Source: Halobellus sp. Atlit-31R (GTDB taxonomy: Archaea > Halobacteriota > Halobacteria > Halobacteriales > Haloferacaceae). From it: a DNA stretch of 64,000 nt. Of the stretch, positions 17,654-26,891 are shown in pieces. A program made the translations under genes and the position numbers. The stretch is taken from contig QPLR01000004.1 in assembly GCA_003665935.1 (NCBI GenBank), positions 62,001 to 126,000 of the forward strand. The letters are read 5' to 3'. Every line of letters begins with the position of its first letter. The first letter of the stretch is position 1. The notes under the pieces were generated by a model. That model saw nothing but the letters and a program-made list of their open reading frames with translations. It did no database searches and had not been told where the DNA came from.

Positions 17654-18922
17654 TCACGCCGTCGCTCTGGTGACGTCCTCGACGCCGTAGTCGCTGGCCT
17701 CGATCGCGTCGACGATCGACGCGGCGTGCTCGGCTCCGCTCGTCTCGACTGTGAACACCAGATACGCCTCGCCGACTTCCAGATCCTCGACGGAGCGGTC
17801 GTGCCGCACGTCGTGGATGTTTGCGCCCTGCTCGGCGATGATTCCGGAGATGTCCTCCATCTTCCCCGGCCGGTCGTCGATCCGCACCCGCAGGCGGATC
17901 CGCTGTTTCCGCTGGGTCAGCGCGTGCACGAGCACCGTCTGCAACTGGGTCATATCGAGGTTGCCGCCGCACAGCAGCGGCATCACGGTCTCGCCCGCGA
18001 CGTCGAGGTCGTCGCCGAGCAGCGCCGCGACCGAGGCCGCGCCCGCGCCCTCGACGACCTGCTTTGCCCGCTCCATCAGGAAGAGGATCGCCCGCGCGAT
18101 CTCGGTGTCGGTGACGGTCACGACCTCGTCGACGTTCGCTCGGATGATCGACAGCGTCGTCGCCGAGATGCCGCCCGTCGCGATGCCGTCGGCGATGGTG
18201 TCGACCTCCTCGAGCGTGACCGGCATCCCTTTGTCGAGGCTCTCGTGGACTGTCTCGGCCCCGGTCGCCTGCACGCCGACGACCCGCGTCTCCGGCGACA
18301 GATGTTTCAGCGCCGTCGAGACGCCGCTTATCAGGCCGCCACCGCCAATCGGCACGATGACCGTGTCCGCGTCCGGACAGTCGTGATACATCTCCGTCCC
18401 GAGGGTCCCCTGCCCGGCGATGATGTCCGTGTCGTCGTAGGCGTGGACGAACTCGGCGTCCCCGTCTTCGACTGCGGCTTGGGCGTGCGCCATCGTCTCT
18501 TGGAAGTCTTTCCCGACGAGTTCGACCGTCGCCCCGTACCCCCTGGTCGCGTCGACCTTCGCCTGCGGCGCGTCGACTGGCATATAGATCGTCGCGTCCG
18601 CGCCGCACTTCGTCGCCGCGAGCGCGACGCCTTGGGCGTGGTTGCCGGCGCTGGCGGCGACGAACTCGGTGACGCCGCGTGCGACGTCCTGGCTGATCTT
18701 GTTGTACGCGCCGCGGGTCTTGAACGACCCCGTCCACTGGAGATGCTCCATCTTCAGGTGCACTTCGGCATCGACGAGGTCGCCGAGCGACGTGCTCACC
18801 TCGACTGGCGTCTGCTTGACGACGGTGTCGTCGTCGAGGCGTTCGCGCGCTCGCTCAATGTCAACGTACTGCACGGGCAATGCGTCCGGTCCGGACTCGG
18901 AGTTGGGTTCTGTCTCAGTCAT
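17654..18922 (-). CDS. ilvA: threonine/serine ammonia-lyase (threonine dehydratase) with ACT domain
   Basis: A PLP enzyme that deaminates threonine to 2-oxobutanoate and often serine to pyruvate, in the cytoplasm. The 422-residue chain has the PLP lysine in SFKTRGAYNK (Lys68), the phosphate-binding loop GGGGLISG, and a C-terminal ACT domain from about residue 330 (RVRIDDRPGKMEDISG), which usually binds an amino-acid effector. The length fits the single-ACT type. That type covers both the biosynthetic enzyme for isoleucine and catabolic enzymes. Lying among glycine-forming and serine-forming genes, it could take serine to pyruvate. The name ilvA is the conventional one; tdcB is possible. Confidence 0.92.
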   Translation of the reverse strand: MTETEPNSESGPDALPVQYVDIERARERLDDDTVVKQTPVEVSTSLGDLVDAEVHLKMEHLQWTGSFKTRGAYNKISQDVARGVTEFVAASAGNHAQGVALAATKCGADATIYMPVDAPQAKVDATRGYGATVELVGKDFQETMAHAQAAVEDGDAEFVHAYDDTDIIAGQGTLGTEMYHDCPDADTVIVPIGGGGLISGVSTALKHLSPETRVVGVQATGAETVHESLDKGMPVTLEEVDTIADGIATGGISATTLSIIRANVDEVVTVTDTEIARAILFLMERAKQVVEGAGAASVAALLGDDLDVAGETVMPLLCGGNLDMTQLQTVLVHALTQRKQRIRLRVRIDDRPGKMEDISGIIAEQGANIHDVRHDRSVEDLEVGEAYLVFTVETSGAEHAASIVDAIEASDYGVEDVTRATA

Positions 18923-19004
18923 CGTCTGTGGTGAATCGGTGGTTCGCTCCCCGCGCGCCGGAGACCTGCGCGCTCACGGGAGGCGTGGTGTCGCCGCGCT
19001 CCGC

Positions 19005-21554
19005 CTATCGGACGATCTTGTCGCGGCCGGCGTCGAACAGCGGTTCGTCGCGGACGGTCGCGTCGTACACCTCGCCCTCGCACTCGACCTGCACGTCGGT
19101 GCCGGCGTCGGTGTACTCCGTCGGGAGATAGGTGTACGCGATCGACTCCCCGATCGTGTAGCCGAAGTCGGCCGCCTGCACGTAGCCGACGGCCTCGCCG
19201 TCGACGAGGACGGGCCGCCCGGTCTGGAGGATGTCCGTCGAGTCGTCGAGCGTGATCGGCGTGATCTCGTTGTCGATGCCCTCGGCCCTCGCTTCGACGA
19301 GCGCCGCCTTCCCGACGAAGTCGGTGTCGAGGTCGACGGCGAAGGAGAGGCCGGCCTCGTAGGGGTTCGCGTCGGTGTCGATGTCGGCCCCCCACAGGCG
19401 GTAGCCCTTCTCCAGTCGCATCGATTCGAGCGCGCCGCCGCCCATCGGCCGCACGTCGAGATCTTGGCCGGCCTCCCAGAGGGTCTGCCAGAGCCGCTGA
19501 CCGTACTCGGTGGGGGCCCACAGCTCCCAGCCGAGTTCGCCGACGTAGGAGACGCGGAGCGCGATCACGGGCACCTCGCCGACGTAGATCTGCTTCGCGC
19601 TGAAGTACGGGAAGTCGTCGTTGGAGACGTCGGCGTCGGTGACGCGCTGCAGGAGGAGCCGGGACTTCGGCCCCCACAGCCCGATCGTGCTCTTTGCACC
19701 CTCTTCGACGGTGACAGAGACTGTCTCGGGAGCGCGCTCCTTCAGCCAGCCGCCGTGGATTCCCGGCGAGTTGCCGCCGCCGGTGGTGACTATGTAGCGG
19801 TCGTCGTCGAGACCGACGACCGTCACGTCCGCGAGGATGCCCCCGCCCTCGTTCAACAGCAGCGAGTAGCGCACGTCGCCGACGCCGACGTCGACGTCGT
19901 TGCTACACATCCGCTGCAGGAAGTCGCCCGCGTCCGCGCCTTCGACGACGATGCTGCTGAACGAGGTCATATCGAACATCGACACCGCATCGCGAGTGTG
20001 CAGATGTTCGGCCCCCTCGATCGGCGAGCGGTTGATCCCCTGCCAGCCCTCCTGTTCGGGGATCTGGTCGCCGTACTCCTCGACGAGATCGGCGTTGTGA
20101 TCGTACCACTGCGCGGACTCCCAGCCGCCCGACTGGTAGAACTCCGCGCCCAGTTCGGCCTGCTGGTGGTAGAACGGGCTCGTCCGCAGCGCTCGGTGCT
20201 CGTCAGGCTGCCAGCGCGGCTCGACGATGCTGTAGACCTGCTGGTAGCGCTTTGCGCCCTTGTCGACGAAGTACTCCTTCTCGCCGGCGTGGGGCTCGAA
20301 GCGCCGGACGTGGACGCCGCCGGTGTCGACCGGCCCCGAGGGGAGCCGCGGCACGCCGTTCTCCATCCACTCGGCGACGATCCGGCCGTAGCCGCCGGAG
20401 TGCGTCCACCAGATCGCCAGCGCGCTCCAGAGGCCGTCGACGCTCGCCGTCGGCCCGATCGCGGGCATCCCGTCGGGCGTGAACACGAAGATGCCGTTCT
20501 CGGTCACCGCGTACTCCTGGTCGGCGGTCGCGGGCAGCAGTTCGTCGAACGCCTGCTTCGGGGACTTCTCGCGGTCGGGATGGGTCGCCTTCTCCCAGTG
20601 TTCCCGCGTGAAGCCGCGGACCGACGACTGCTGGTCCTCGGAGTTCTTCCCCATCGCGTCGGGGTCGACCGAGAGCGTCTCGTGGTTGTACGACCCCATC
20701 CCGAGCGAGTCGCCGTGGGTCCGGAAGTACAGCGAGTTGTCCTGATCCCGCCCGACCGGCTGGTGGGGAGCCTCGCTCATGTACTCCTGGATGTCGCGGT
20801 TCCCCGGGACCTCGAGGCCCTCGGTGTTCGAGCCGACACCCGAGTCGGCCTCTGCGAGCTCCTCCATCGGCTCGGTGACGACGTACTGGTGCTCGACGGG
20901 CGCGATCGGGATGTCGAGGCCGGCCATCTGCGCCGTCTGGTAGCCCCAGTTGTTCGTCGCCATCACGCAGCGCTCGCAGTCGATCGTGCCGCGGTCGGTC
21001 TCGACGGCGCTCACTGATCCGCCGGCGACGTCGAGATCCGTCACTTCGGTGTTGCCGTAGAAGTCGGCGTCCGAGTGCTCCATATACCACTGGAGCGCGG
21101 AGATCCCGTCGACGCGGCCGTCCGTCGGGGAGTAGTAGCCGCCGAGGATCTCGTCCTCGTCGACCATCGGGAAGTAGTCGGTGACTTGCTCGGGCGAGAG
21201 CAGTTGCGGTTCGGGCAGGCCGTAGGAGGTCGCCCACTCGACGCGCCGCTGCAGGAAGTCCATCCGCTCTTCGCTGCGCGCCAGTTCGATCCCGCCGACC
21301 TCGTTGTAGACGCCGGCGTCCGAGAGCAGCCGACTCGTGTAGTAGGCCGTCTTCGTCTGGATCTTCGACGGCGACGTCTGGAACATAATCCCCGGCGCGT
21401 GCACCGACGAGCCGCCGGTGACGGGCAACGGCCCTTGATCGACGACGACGACGTCCTCCGCGCCCAACTCGCTCAAGTGATAGGCGACACTGCAGCCGAC
21501 CGCCCCCGCCCCGATGACGACGGTCTCTGCGTTCGATGGAAGCTCCGTGCTCAT
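19005..21554 (-). CDS. FAD-dependent oxidoreductase/GcvT fusion, dimethylglycine oxidase-like (paralogue 2)
   Basis: An 849-residue protein of the dimethylglycine oxidase/sarcosine dehydrogenase family, acting on an N-methyl amine and moving the released one-carbon group to tetrahydrofolate. The FAD fold opens VVIGAGAVGCS. GGSSVHAPGIMFQ carries the histidine that binds FAD covalently in the family. EHQYVV and SLYFRTHGD match the amine-oxidation site. In the folate half the motif is SMFDMT with the catalytic Asp at residue 528, so the THF-linked step should work. It ends with the usual beta domain (VRDEPLFD). It stands 82 bases beyond ilvA on the same strand. No etf gene adjoins it; it could use ETF or oxygen. 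Confidence 0.9.
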   Translation of the reverse strand: MSTELPSNAETVVIGAGAVGCSVAYHLSELGAEDVVVVDQGPLPVTGGSSVHAPGIMFQTSPSKIQTKTAYYTSRLLSDAGVYNEVGGIELARSEERMDFLQRRVEWATSYGLPEPQLLSPEQVTDYFPMVDEDEILGGYYSPTDGRVDGISALQWYMEHSDADFYGNTEVTDLDVAGGSVSAVETDRGTIDCERCVMATNNWGYQTAQMAGLDIPIAPVEHQYVVTEPMEELAEADSGVGSNTEGLEVPGNRDIQEYMSEAPHQPVGRDQDNSLYFRTHGDSLGMGSYNHETLSVDPDAMGKNSEDQQSSVRGFTREHWEKATHPDREKSPKQAFDELLPATADQEYAVTENGIFVFTPDGMPAIGPTASVDGLWSALAIWWTHSGGYGRIVAEWMENGVPRLPSGPVDTGGVHVRRFEPHAGEKEYFVDKGAKRYQQVYSIVEPRWQPDEHRALRTSPFYHQQAELGAEFYQSGGWESAQWYDHNADLVEEYGDQIPEQEGWQGINRSPIEGAEHLHTRDAVSMFDMTSFSSIVVEGADAGDFLQRMCSNDVDVGVGDVRYSLLLNEGGGILADVTVVGLDDDRYIVTTGGGNSPGIHGGWLKERAPETVSVTVEEGAKSTIGLWGPKSRLLLQRVTDADVSNDDFPYFSAKQIYVGEVPVIALRVSYVGELGWELWAPTEYGQRLWQTLWEAGQDLDVRPMGGGALESMRLEKGYRLWGADIDTDANPYEAGLSFAVDLDTDFVGKAALVEARAEGIDNEITPITLDDSTDILQTGRPVLVDGEAVGYVQAADFGYTIGESIAYTYLPTEYTDAGTDVQVECEGEVYDATVRDEPLFDAGRDKIVR

Positions 21555-21861
21555 AGTTCTCGTCCGAGGGTGATTCTGTCACGATTATAAAGACAACGGT
21601 GGCTCGAATCACCTGTTCCGACCGAATCCGGCTACGACGGCGTCGTAACCGCCAGCTACGGGCATTCAGGATTCGGCCCCAGGTGAGTAGACACCGAGCT
21701 GACGCGCGGGCGTGAACCACATCGTAACAGTGCTGTGATACGAACGCCCTCGGGCCGACACCGCGAGCGCGCGGGACCCGCGCTTCTCTGCAGAGGTACT
21801 CGGGGCTCGTTCTCGAACGGCCAGCAGTGTTTTATACGCTGATCCGGACTTTGTTTGCACG
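21555..21861. promoter_or_regulatory. divergent promoter region between paralogue 2 and the histidine kinase
   Basis: No gene is seen in these 307 bases. For the minus strand, GATTATAAAG (plus-strand reading, 21583-21592) is a TATA box about 30 bases before the ATG at 21554. For the plus strand, GTTTTATACG (21829-21838) lies about 25 bases before the ATG at 21862. Both transcripts should have very short leaders. Confidence 0.5.
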
Positions 21862-23253
21862 ATGCCCGGTTCGCCACCCGGCGCTCTCCTCGACTACACC
21901 CAGGACAAGGTCGTCCTGCTGGACGCGAGCGGGCAGTACACGTATGCGAACGAGGCGACGGAGCGTCTGCTCGGATACGAGCCGAACGAACTCGTCGGCA
22001 CGAACGCCTTCGAGTACATCCACCCCGAAGACACTATCGAGGTCCGAACCGCGTTCGAACGAACCATCGAGGCGTCCTCCGTCACCGAAAGTGCGGTCCG
22101 CTATCGGCACCAGACGAGCGACGACACGTTCCTCTGGCTCGAGAGTCGGATGTCGAACGTGACCGACGACGACCTCGACGGCTACGTGGTCTGCTCGCGG
22201 GACATCTCAGACCGCGTCGAGGCAGAGCGCGAGCGGTGGGAGCTCACGGAACGGTTCCACGACCTCGCGTCGGCGACCGACGACGTGCTCTGGATGTTCG
22301 ACGGCGACTGGTCGGAACTGCTGTTCGTCAACCCCGCGATCGAGGACGTCTACGGGCTGTCGGTCGCGGAAGTCCGGCGAGACCCGCAGAGGTTCCTGGA
22401 CGTCGTGCACCCGGAGGACGTGTCGGCCGTCGAAGCCGCGATGGCCCGGCTCTCGAACGGCATCCCGGCCGATATGGAGTACCGGGTGAACCCCGCCGAG
22501 AACTACCAGCGCTACGTCTGGGTCCAGGCGAAACCGATCGCCAGAAACGGTGAAACCGTGCGCATCGTCGGCTTCACGCGTGACGTCACCGCCCGTCGCC
22601 GCCGCGAACGACAGCTCGTCGTGATGGACAATCTGCTCAGACACAACCTCCGCAACAACCTCAACATCATCTCGGGCACGGCCCGCCTGATCGAGGACGA
22701 GATGCCGGAGGCGTCCGACCGTACGGCCGTCATCAGACGGACCGCCGAGGACCTCCTCGCGAGTGCCGAAAAGGAACGCGAGGTGATCGAGATGCTCACC
22801 GGCGATCCGGGCAGAGAGGAGTTCGATCTGGTTCCGACAGTCGGCCGGTGCATCGAGACGATCCGTCGGGAGTGTCCCAGCGCCACGGTCGAGACGTCGC
22901 TTCCGGAGACCGCGGCCGTCTTCGCCGTGCCGGAACTGGAGGCGGCGATCACGGAACTGCTCGAGAACGCGATCTGCCACGCCGACAGCGATCGGCCGCG
23001 AATCGAGCTGTCGGTGCAGGTCGGTGCGGAGTCCGTCGAACTCGTGTCGAAAGACTGCGGCCCGCCGATCCCCCCGATCGAGGCGGACGTGCTGCGCGGC
23101 GACCACGAGATGACCCACGTGTACCACAGCAGCGGCCTCGGCTTCTGGCTCGTCTACTGGACCGTCGAACTCTCGCAGGGCTCCGTCTCGGTCGAGCGGT
23201 CGACGGCAGACGGGAACCGTATCGCACTGCAGCTCCCGCGGCCGTCGAACTGA
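21862..23253 (+). CDS. PAS-domain sensor histidine kinase
   Basis: A 463-residue signalling kinase without transmembrane helices, so probably cytosolic. Two PAS domains come first (about residues 8-125 and 130-250; FEYIHPEDT and FLDVVHPEDV mark them). The phosphoacceptor His261 lies in LLRHNLRNNLN, the haloarchaeal HisKA form. The ATPase domain follows: ELLENAICH (N box), KDCGPPIP and SSGLGFWLVYW (G boxes). No response regulator adjoins it. It sits between two dimethylglycine-oxidase-like genes, which are on the other strand. It may sense substrate or redox state, but the link is positional only. Confidence 0.92.
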   Translation: MPGSPPGALLDYTQDKVVLLDASGQYTYANEATERLLGYEPNELVGTNAFEYIHPEDTIEVRTAFERTIEASSVTESAVRYRHQTSDDTFLWLESRMSNVTDDDLDGYVVCSRDISDRVEAERERWELTERFHDLASATDDVLWMFDGDWSELLFVNPAIEDVYGLSVAEVRRDPQRFLDVVHPEDVSAVEAAMARLSNGIPADMEYRVNPAENYQRYVWVQAKPIARNGETVRIVGFTRDVTARRRRERQLVVMDNLLRHNLRNNLNIISGTARLIEDEMPEASDRTAVIRRTAEDLLASAEKEREVIEMLTGDPGREEFDLVPTVGRCIETIRRECPSATVETSLPETAAVFAVPELEAAITELLENAICHADSDRPRIELSVQVGAESVELVSKDCGPPIPPIEADVLRGDHEMTHVYHSSGLGFWLVYWTVELSQGSVSVERSTADGNRIALQLPRPSN

Positions 23254-23347
23254 GCTATCGCCCCCGTTTCGACTGCTGCTGGAGCCAGAACGCGCGGCCG
23301 CCGCCGGCGACCCGACTGCGCCGCCGCGACCGCGTTCGCCTACGGAC

Positions 23348-25924
23348 CTACAGCAGCGGTTCCTCGCGCACCGTCGCCTCGTAGCGGTCGCCTTCGTAGA
23401 GGACCTCGACGTCGGTGCCGGGCTCTGCGTACTCCGGCGGGAGGTAGGTGTAGGCGACGCACGCGCCGACGCTGTAGCCGTACTCGGCGCTGTGGACGTA
23501 ACCGAGCGTCTCGTCCGCACCGGGTTCGAACACGGGCCGGTTGGGGAGGATCGTCTCCGACTCGTCGTCCAGCGTCAGACAGGCGACCTCGTGGCTGACG
23601 TTGTCGCCGTCGGCGGCCGCGGCGACGGCCTCCTTGCCGATGAAGTCGGTGTCGAGATCGACGGCCCAACCCAGTCCGGCCTCGTAGGGGTTGTGCTCGG
23701 TGTGCAGGTCGTGACCCCACAGGCGGAAGCCCTTCTCGATGCGGAGCGCGTTGAGCGCGCCGTTGCCGTACGGGCGGATGTCGTACTCCTCGCCGGCGTC
23801 GAGCAGGATCTCCCACAGGCGCTCGCCGTACTCCGAGGGCGTGTAGAACTCCCAGCCGAGTTCGCCGGCGTAGGAGACGCGCAGCGCCGTCACGGGCACG
23901 TTCTTCACGTAGAACTCCTGGCTGGTGAAGAACGGGAACGCGTCGTCCGAGAGATCGGCGTCGGCGACCTTCGAGAGCACCTTCCGGGCGTTCGGGCCGG
24001 TGCAGACCATCGCCGCGTAGCTGGAGGTGACGTCGTTGACCACGACGCCCGCCGGCGACTGCTCGCGGACCCACGCGACGTGGTTGTTGCCGACCTCACG
24101 GCCGGTCGTCAGGAGGAGATAGCGGTTCTCGTCCGTCCGGGTGACCGTGATGTCGGCGCGGACGCCGCCCGCCTCGTTGCACATCAGCGTGTACTTCACG
24201 TCGCCCACGTCGATGTCCATATCGTTCGTGCAGAGGTGCTGGACGAACTCGCCGGCGTCCTCGCCGACGACCTCCATCTTGTTGAACGAGGTCATATCGT
24301 GGAGGCCGACGTTCTCGCGGACGTTCAGCGCCTCCGCGCCCTCGATCGGCGACCAGTACTTGCCGGTCCAGTCGTCGCGGTCGGGAATCTGCTCGCCGTA
24401 CGTCGCCAGCAGATCCGCGTTCGACTCGAACCACTGCGGCTCCTCCCAGCCGGCTTCGGCCCACAGTTCCGCGTCGAGCTCCTTGTGGGAGTGGTACATC
24501 GGCGTCCGGCGGATGTCTCGCTGGTGCTCGGTCCACACCCACTTGGGGTGCATAATGTTGTAGACGATGCGGTACTCCTCGCCGCCGATGTCGCGGGTGA
24601 AGTCCCAGCTGCCCTCGTGCTCGTCGAAGCGGTTGACGTCGCAGTGGGCGAGGTCCATCGGCTCGCCGTCCAGCCGGGGGACGCCGTTCTCCATCCACTC
24701 GGCGAGCGCCTTCGCCGCGCCGCCGGCGTGGGTCACCCAGATCGCGGTCGCGCTCCAGAGCCCGTCGTACTTCTCGACGGGGCCGAGGATCGGGAGCCCG
24801 TTCGGCGACTCGGCGAACATCCCGTTGTACTTGTGTTCTAACTCCGCGCCGTCGGTGGCGGGCAGGAGCTCGTCGCTGGCCTGCCGCGGCGCTTTGTCCG
24901 GCCGGTCCGGATGCGTCGCGTTGTTCATGTGGTACTCGGTGAACTCGTGGACCGAGCCCTGCTCGCCGTCGGGGTCGTTGCCGCCGAGCTCCTGCGGATC
25001 CGGCACGATCGGCTCGTGGTTGTACGAGCCGATCCCGTAGGCGTCGCCGTGGTTGCGGAAGTACATCGCGTTGTCCTGGTCACGCAGGATCGGCCGGTCC
25101 GGGCCCACGAGGAGCCGCGTCGCCTTCTCGCCGGAGACGTTCTCGTAGTTCTCGAACAGCGGGTGGTTGGTGATGTCGACCGCGCTGTCTTCGAGCTCCG
25201 GGAGCGACTCGGTCATCGTGTACTGGTGCTCGACCGGCGTGACCGGCAGGTGCACGTCGAGCTTCTCGCCGAGCTGTCGCGCCCAGATGTTGGTCGCGAT
25301 GACCACCTCGTCGCACTCGATCGTCCCGTTCTCGGTGACGACGGCGTCGACCTCGCCGTCCGACACCTCGACGTCCTCTGTTCGCGTGTGAGGCACGAAC
25401 TGCGCGCCGCGGTCTATCGCCTCCCGCGCGAGCGCGTCGCAGGCCACGACGCCCGACACCTGACCATCGGTCGGGGAGTAGTAGCCGCCGAGGATCGCAT
25501 CCTCGTCGACGAGCGGGAGGTGTTCGGTGACCTCCTCCGGCGAGAGCAGTTGCGGGTCCGTGATTCCCCACGCATTCGCGTACTCGACGCGACGCTGCAG
25601 GAAGTCCATCCGCTCTTCGGTTCGGGCGACCTCGATGCCGCCCACTTCGTTGTACGCCTGTTGGCCGTCCGCGCCCTCGAGATCGGTGTAAACGCGCCGG
25701 CTGTAGTCGGCGAACTGCGAGAGCTCCTTCGGCTCGGCCGTCTGGAACATAATCCCTGGCGCGTGCGTCGACGACCCGCCGGTCGTCGGCATCGGCCCCT
25801 GATCGACGACGACGACGTCGTCGCGTCCGAGCTGGGTCAGCTGGTACGCGAGATTGCAGCCCACGATCCCGGCTCCGACGATGACTGTCCCGGCTTGGTT
25901 CGGCACACTGTCTGTCGAATCCAT
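23348..25924 (-). CDS. FAD-dependent oxidoreductase/GcvT fusion, dimethylglycine oxidase-like (paralogue 3)
   Basis: An 858-residue family member, in my reading the one closest to bacterial dimethylglycine oxidase. VIVGAGIVGCNL begins the FAD fold, and MPTTGGSSTHAPGIMFQT carries the FAD histidine. EHQYTM and AMYFRNHGDAYGIGSY match the oxidase active-site histidine and tyrosine regions. GLHDMT has the folate-domain Asp at residue 543. The expected reaction is oxidative demethylation of dimethylglycine or sarcosine, with the one-carbon unit channelled to THF as 5,10-methylene-THF. A TATA-like ACATATAGG (25952-25960) lies about 30 bases before the ATG. It shares orientation with paralogue 2 but is separated from it by the kinase, so they are not one operon. 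Confidence 0.91.
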   Translation of the reverse strand: MDSTDSVPNQAGTVIVGAGIVGCNLAYQLTQLGRDDVVVVDQGPMPTTGGSSTHAPGIMFQTAEPKELSQFADYSRRVYTDLEGADGQQAYNEVGGIEVARTEERMDFLQRRVEYANAWGITDPQLLSPEEVTEHLPLVDEDAILGGYYSPTDGQVSGVVACDALAREAIDRGAQFVPHTRTEDVEVSDGEVDAVVTENGTIECDEVVIATNIWARQLGEKLDVHLPVTPVEHQYTMTESLPELEDSAVDITNHPLFENYENVSGEKATRLLVGPDRPILRDQDNAMYFRNHGDAYGIGSYNHEPIVPDPQELGGNDPDGEQGSVHEFTEYHMNNATHPDRPDKAPRQASDELLPATDGAELEHKYNGMFAESPNGLPILGPVEKYDGLWSATAIWVTHAGGAAKALAEWMENGVPRLDGEPMDLAHCDVNRFDEHEGSWDFTRDIGGEEYRIVYNIMHPKWVWTEHQRDIRRTPMYHSHKELDAELWAEAGWEEPQWFESNADLLATYGEQIPDRDDWTGKYWSPIEGAEALNVRENVGLHDMTSFNKMEVVGEDAGEFVQHLCTNDMDIDVGDVKYTLMCNEAGGVRADITVTRTDENRYLLLTTGREVGNNHVAWVREQSPAGVVVNDVTSSYAAMVCTGPNARKVLSKVADADLSDDAFPFFTSQEFYVKNVPVTALRVSYAGELGWEFYTPSEYGERLWEILLDAGEEYDIRPYGNGALNALRIEKGFRLWGHDLHTEHNPYEAGLGWAVDLDTDFIGKEAVAAAADGDNVSHEVACLTLDDESETILPNRPVFEPGADETLGYVHSAEYGYSVGACVAYTYLPPEYAEPGTDVEVLYEGDRYEATVREEPLL

Positions 25925-25951
25925 TCTCGTCCGGTGGTGACGGTGTCCGGC

Positions 25952-25960
25952 ACATATAGG
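25952..25960 (-). promoter_or_regulatory. TATA-box candidate for paralogue 3
   Basis: CCTATATGT in the minus-strand reading lies 28 bases before the ATG at 25924, the distance expected for a leaderless or short-leader transcript. Confidence 0.4.
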
Positions 25961-26048
25961 TGTCGCCCGTGAGGGTTCAGCCCCTGAGAACGGCGTTCAC
26001 GCCACCGCCGGCCCTCCTCGAAACGACTACTCGATTACACGTTGTGGT

Positions 26049-26786
26049 CTACTCCGCGACTCGCGGCTGCGGGTCGCGCTCCCGCACGGCGTCGAGGAGC
26101 GCACAGAGCGCGTCGGCCGAGACGTCGAGCAGCTCCTCGCCGAGTTCCGCACTCGACTCTCTGGGGTCGCCGACGACGCCGTTCTCGGTGAACTCGCGGG
26201 AGTCGACGGCGAGGTTGACTCGGCCCCGCCACTCGCCCCACCCGTCGCTGCCCGCTGCTGCGGCCGCGTCGAGACGGTCTTCGTGGACTGCCTCCGGGTT
26301 CGTGTGCCGGAGCAACGAGGTTTCGAGCGGTCCGGCGTGCCCCATCTCCGAGCTGTGTTCGCCGACCTCGTCGAACCACGTGAACGGGACGGCGTACGCG
26401 TCGTCGTGGCGGACGATGCGCGCCGTCACTTCGCGCAGCGCGTCGATGTTCCCGCCGTGGCCGTTGACGACGACGACGCGGTCCCAGCCGTGCGATGCGA
26501 GGCTGGTGACGACGTCGCGGACGTACGACCGAAACGTCGACTCGCTCGTCCAGAGCGTCCCGGCGAAGTGGCGGTGCTCCTCGGCCACGCCGACCGGAAT
26601 CGCGGGCGCGACGATCACCGGATCGCCGTACCGCTCGGCGGCGGCGTCAGCGACAGCCTCGGCGTCGAGCGTGTCCGTTCCGAGCGGAGCGTGCGGGCCG
26701 TGCTGTTCGGTGCTGCCGACCGGCAGCAGAGCCAAGTTCGTCTCGGCGTCCCCCACGTCGGTCCAGGTCTCGGTCTCCAGATGCAT
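26049..26786 (-). CDS. creatininase-family amidohydrolase
   Basis: A 245-residue cytoplasmic metal hydrolase. STEQHGPHAPLGTDTL (from about residue 25) provides the metal-binding Glu, His and Asp; VNGHGGN and HAGPLETS are the other family motifs. The family includes creatinine amidohydrolase, which leads to creatine and sarcosine, and the archaeal ArfB deformylase of flavin and F420 biosynthesis. The neighbouring sarcosine/dimethylglycine-type genes favour the first, but the archaeal ArfB role is a serious alternative that cannot be excluded by reading. The start at 26786 is chosen because the longer frame adds 180 residues of GC-rich shadow and overlaps the divergent gene. Confidence 0.85.
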   Translation of the reverse strand: MHLETETWTDVGDAETNLALLPVGSTEQHGPHAPLGTDTLDAEAVADAAAERYGDPVIVAPAIPVGVAEEHRHFAGTLWTSESTFRSYVRDVVTSLASHGWDRVVVVNGHGGNIDALREVTARIVRHDDAYAVPFTWFDEVGEHSSEMGHAGPLETSLLRHTNPEAVHEDRLDAAAAAGSDGWGEWRGRVNLAVDSREFTENGVVGDPRESSAELGEELLDVSADALCALLDAVRERDPQPRVAE

Positions 26787-26891
26787 ACGCGACCCCTCGG
26801 CGAGGGATCGGATAAACGTACGGCCCGCGTCTCTCTGGGGTAGCGTCCCGCGGTGCCCGGGGTTTTTGTCGCGGCAACGCTGCGTCGGCGT

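Noticed and set aside
18642-21017. 791-residue plus-strand frame opposite paralogue 2
   Set aside because: Same explanation: a GC-rich antisense frame across ilvA and paralogue 2. Both real genes have family motifs; the frame has none.
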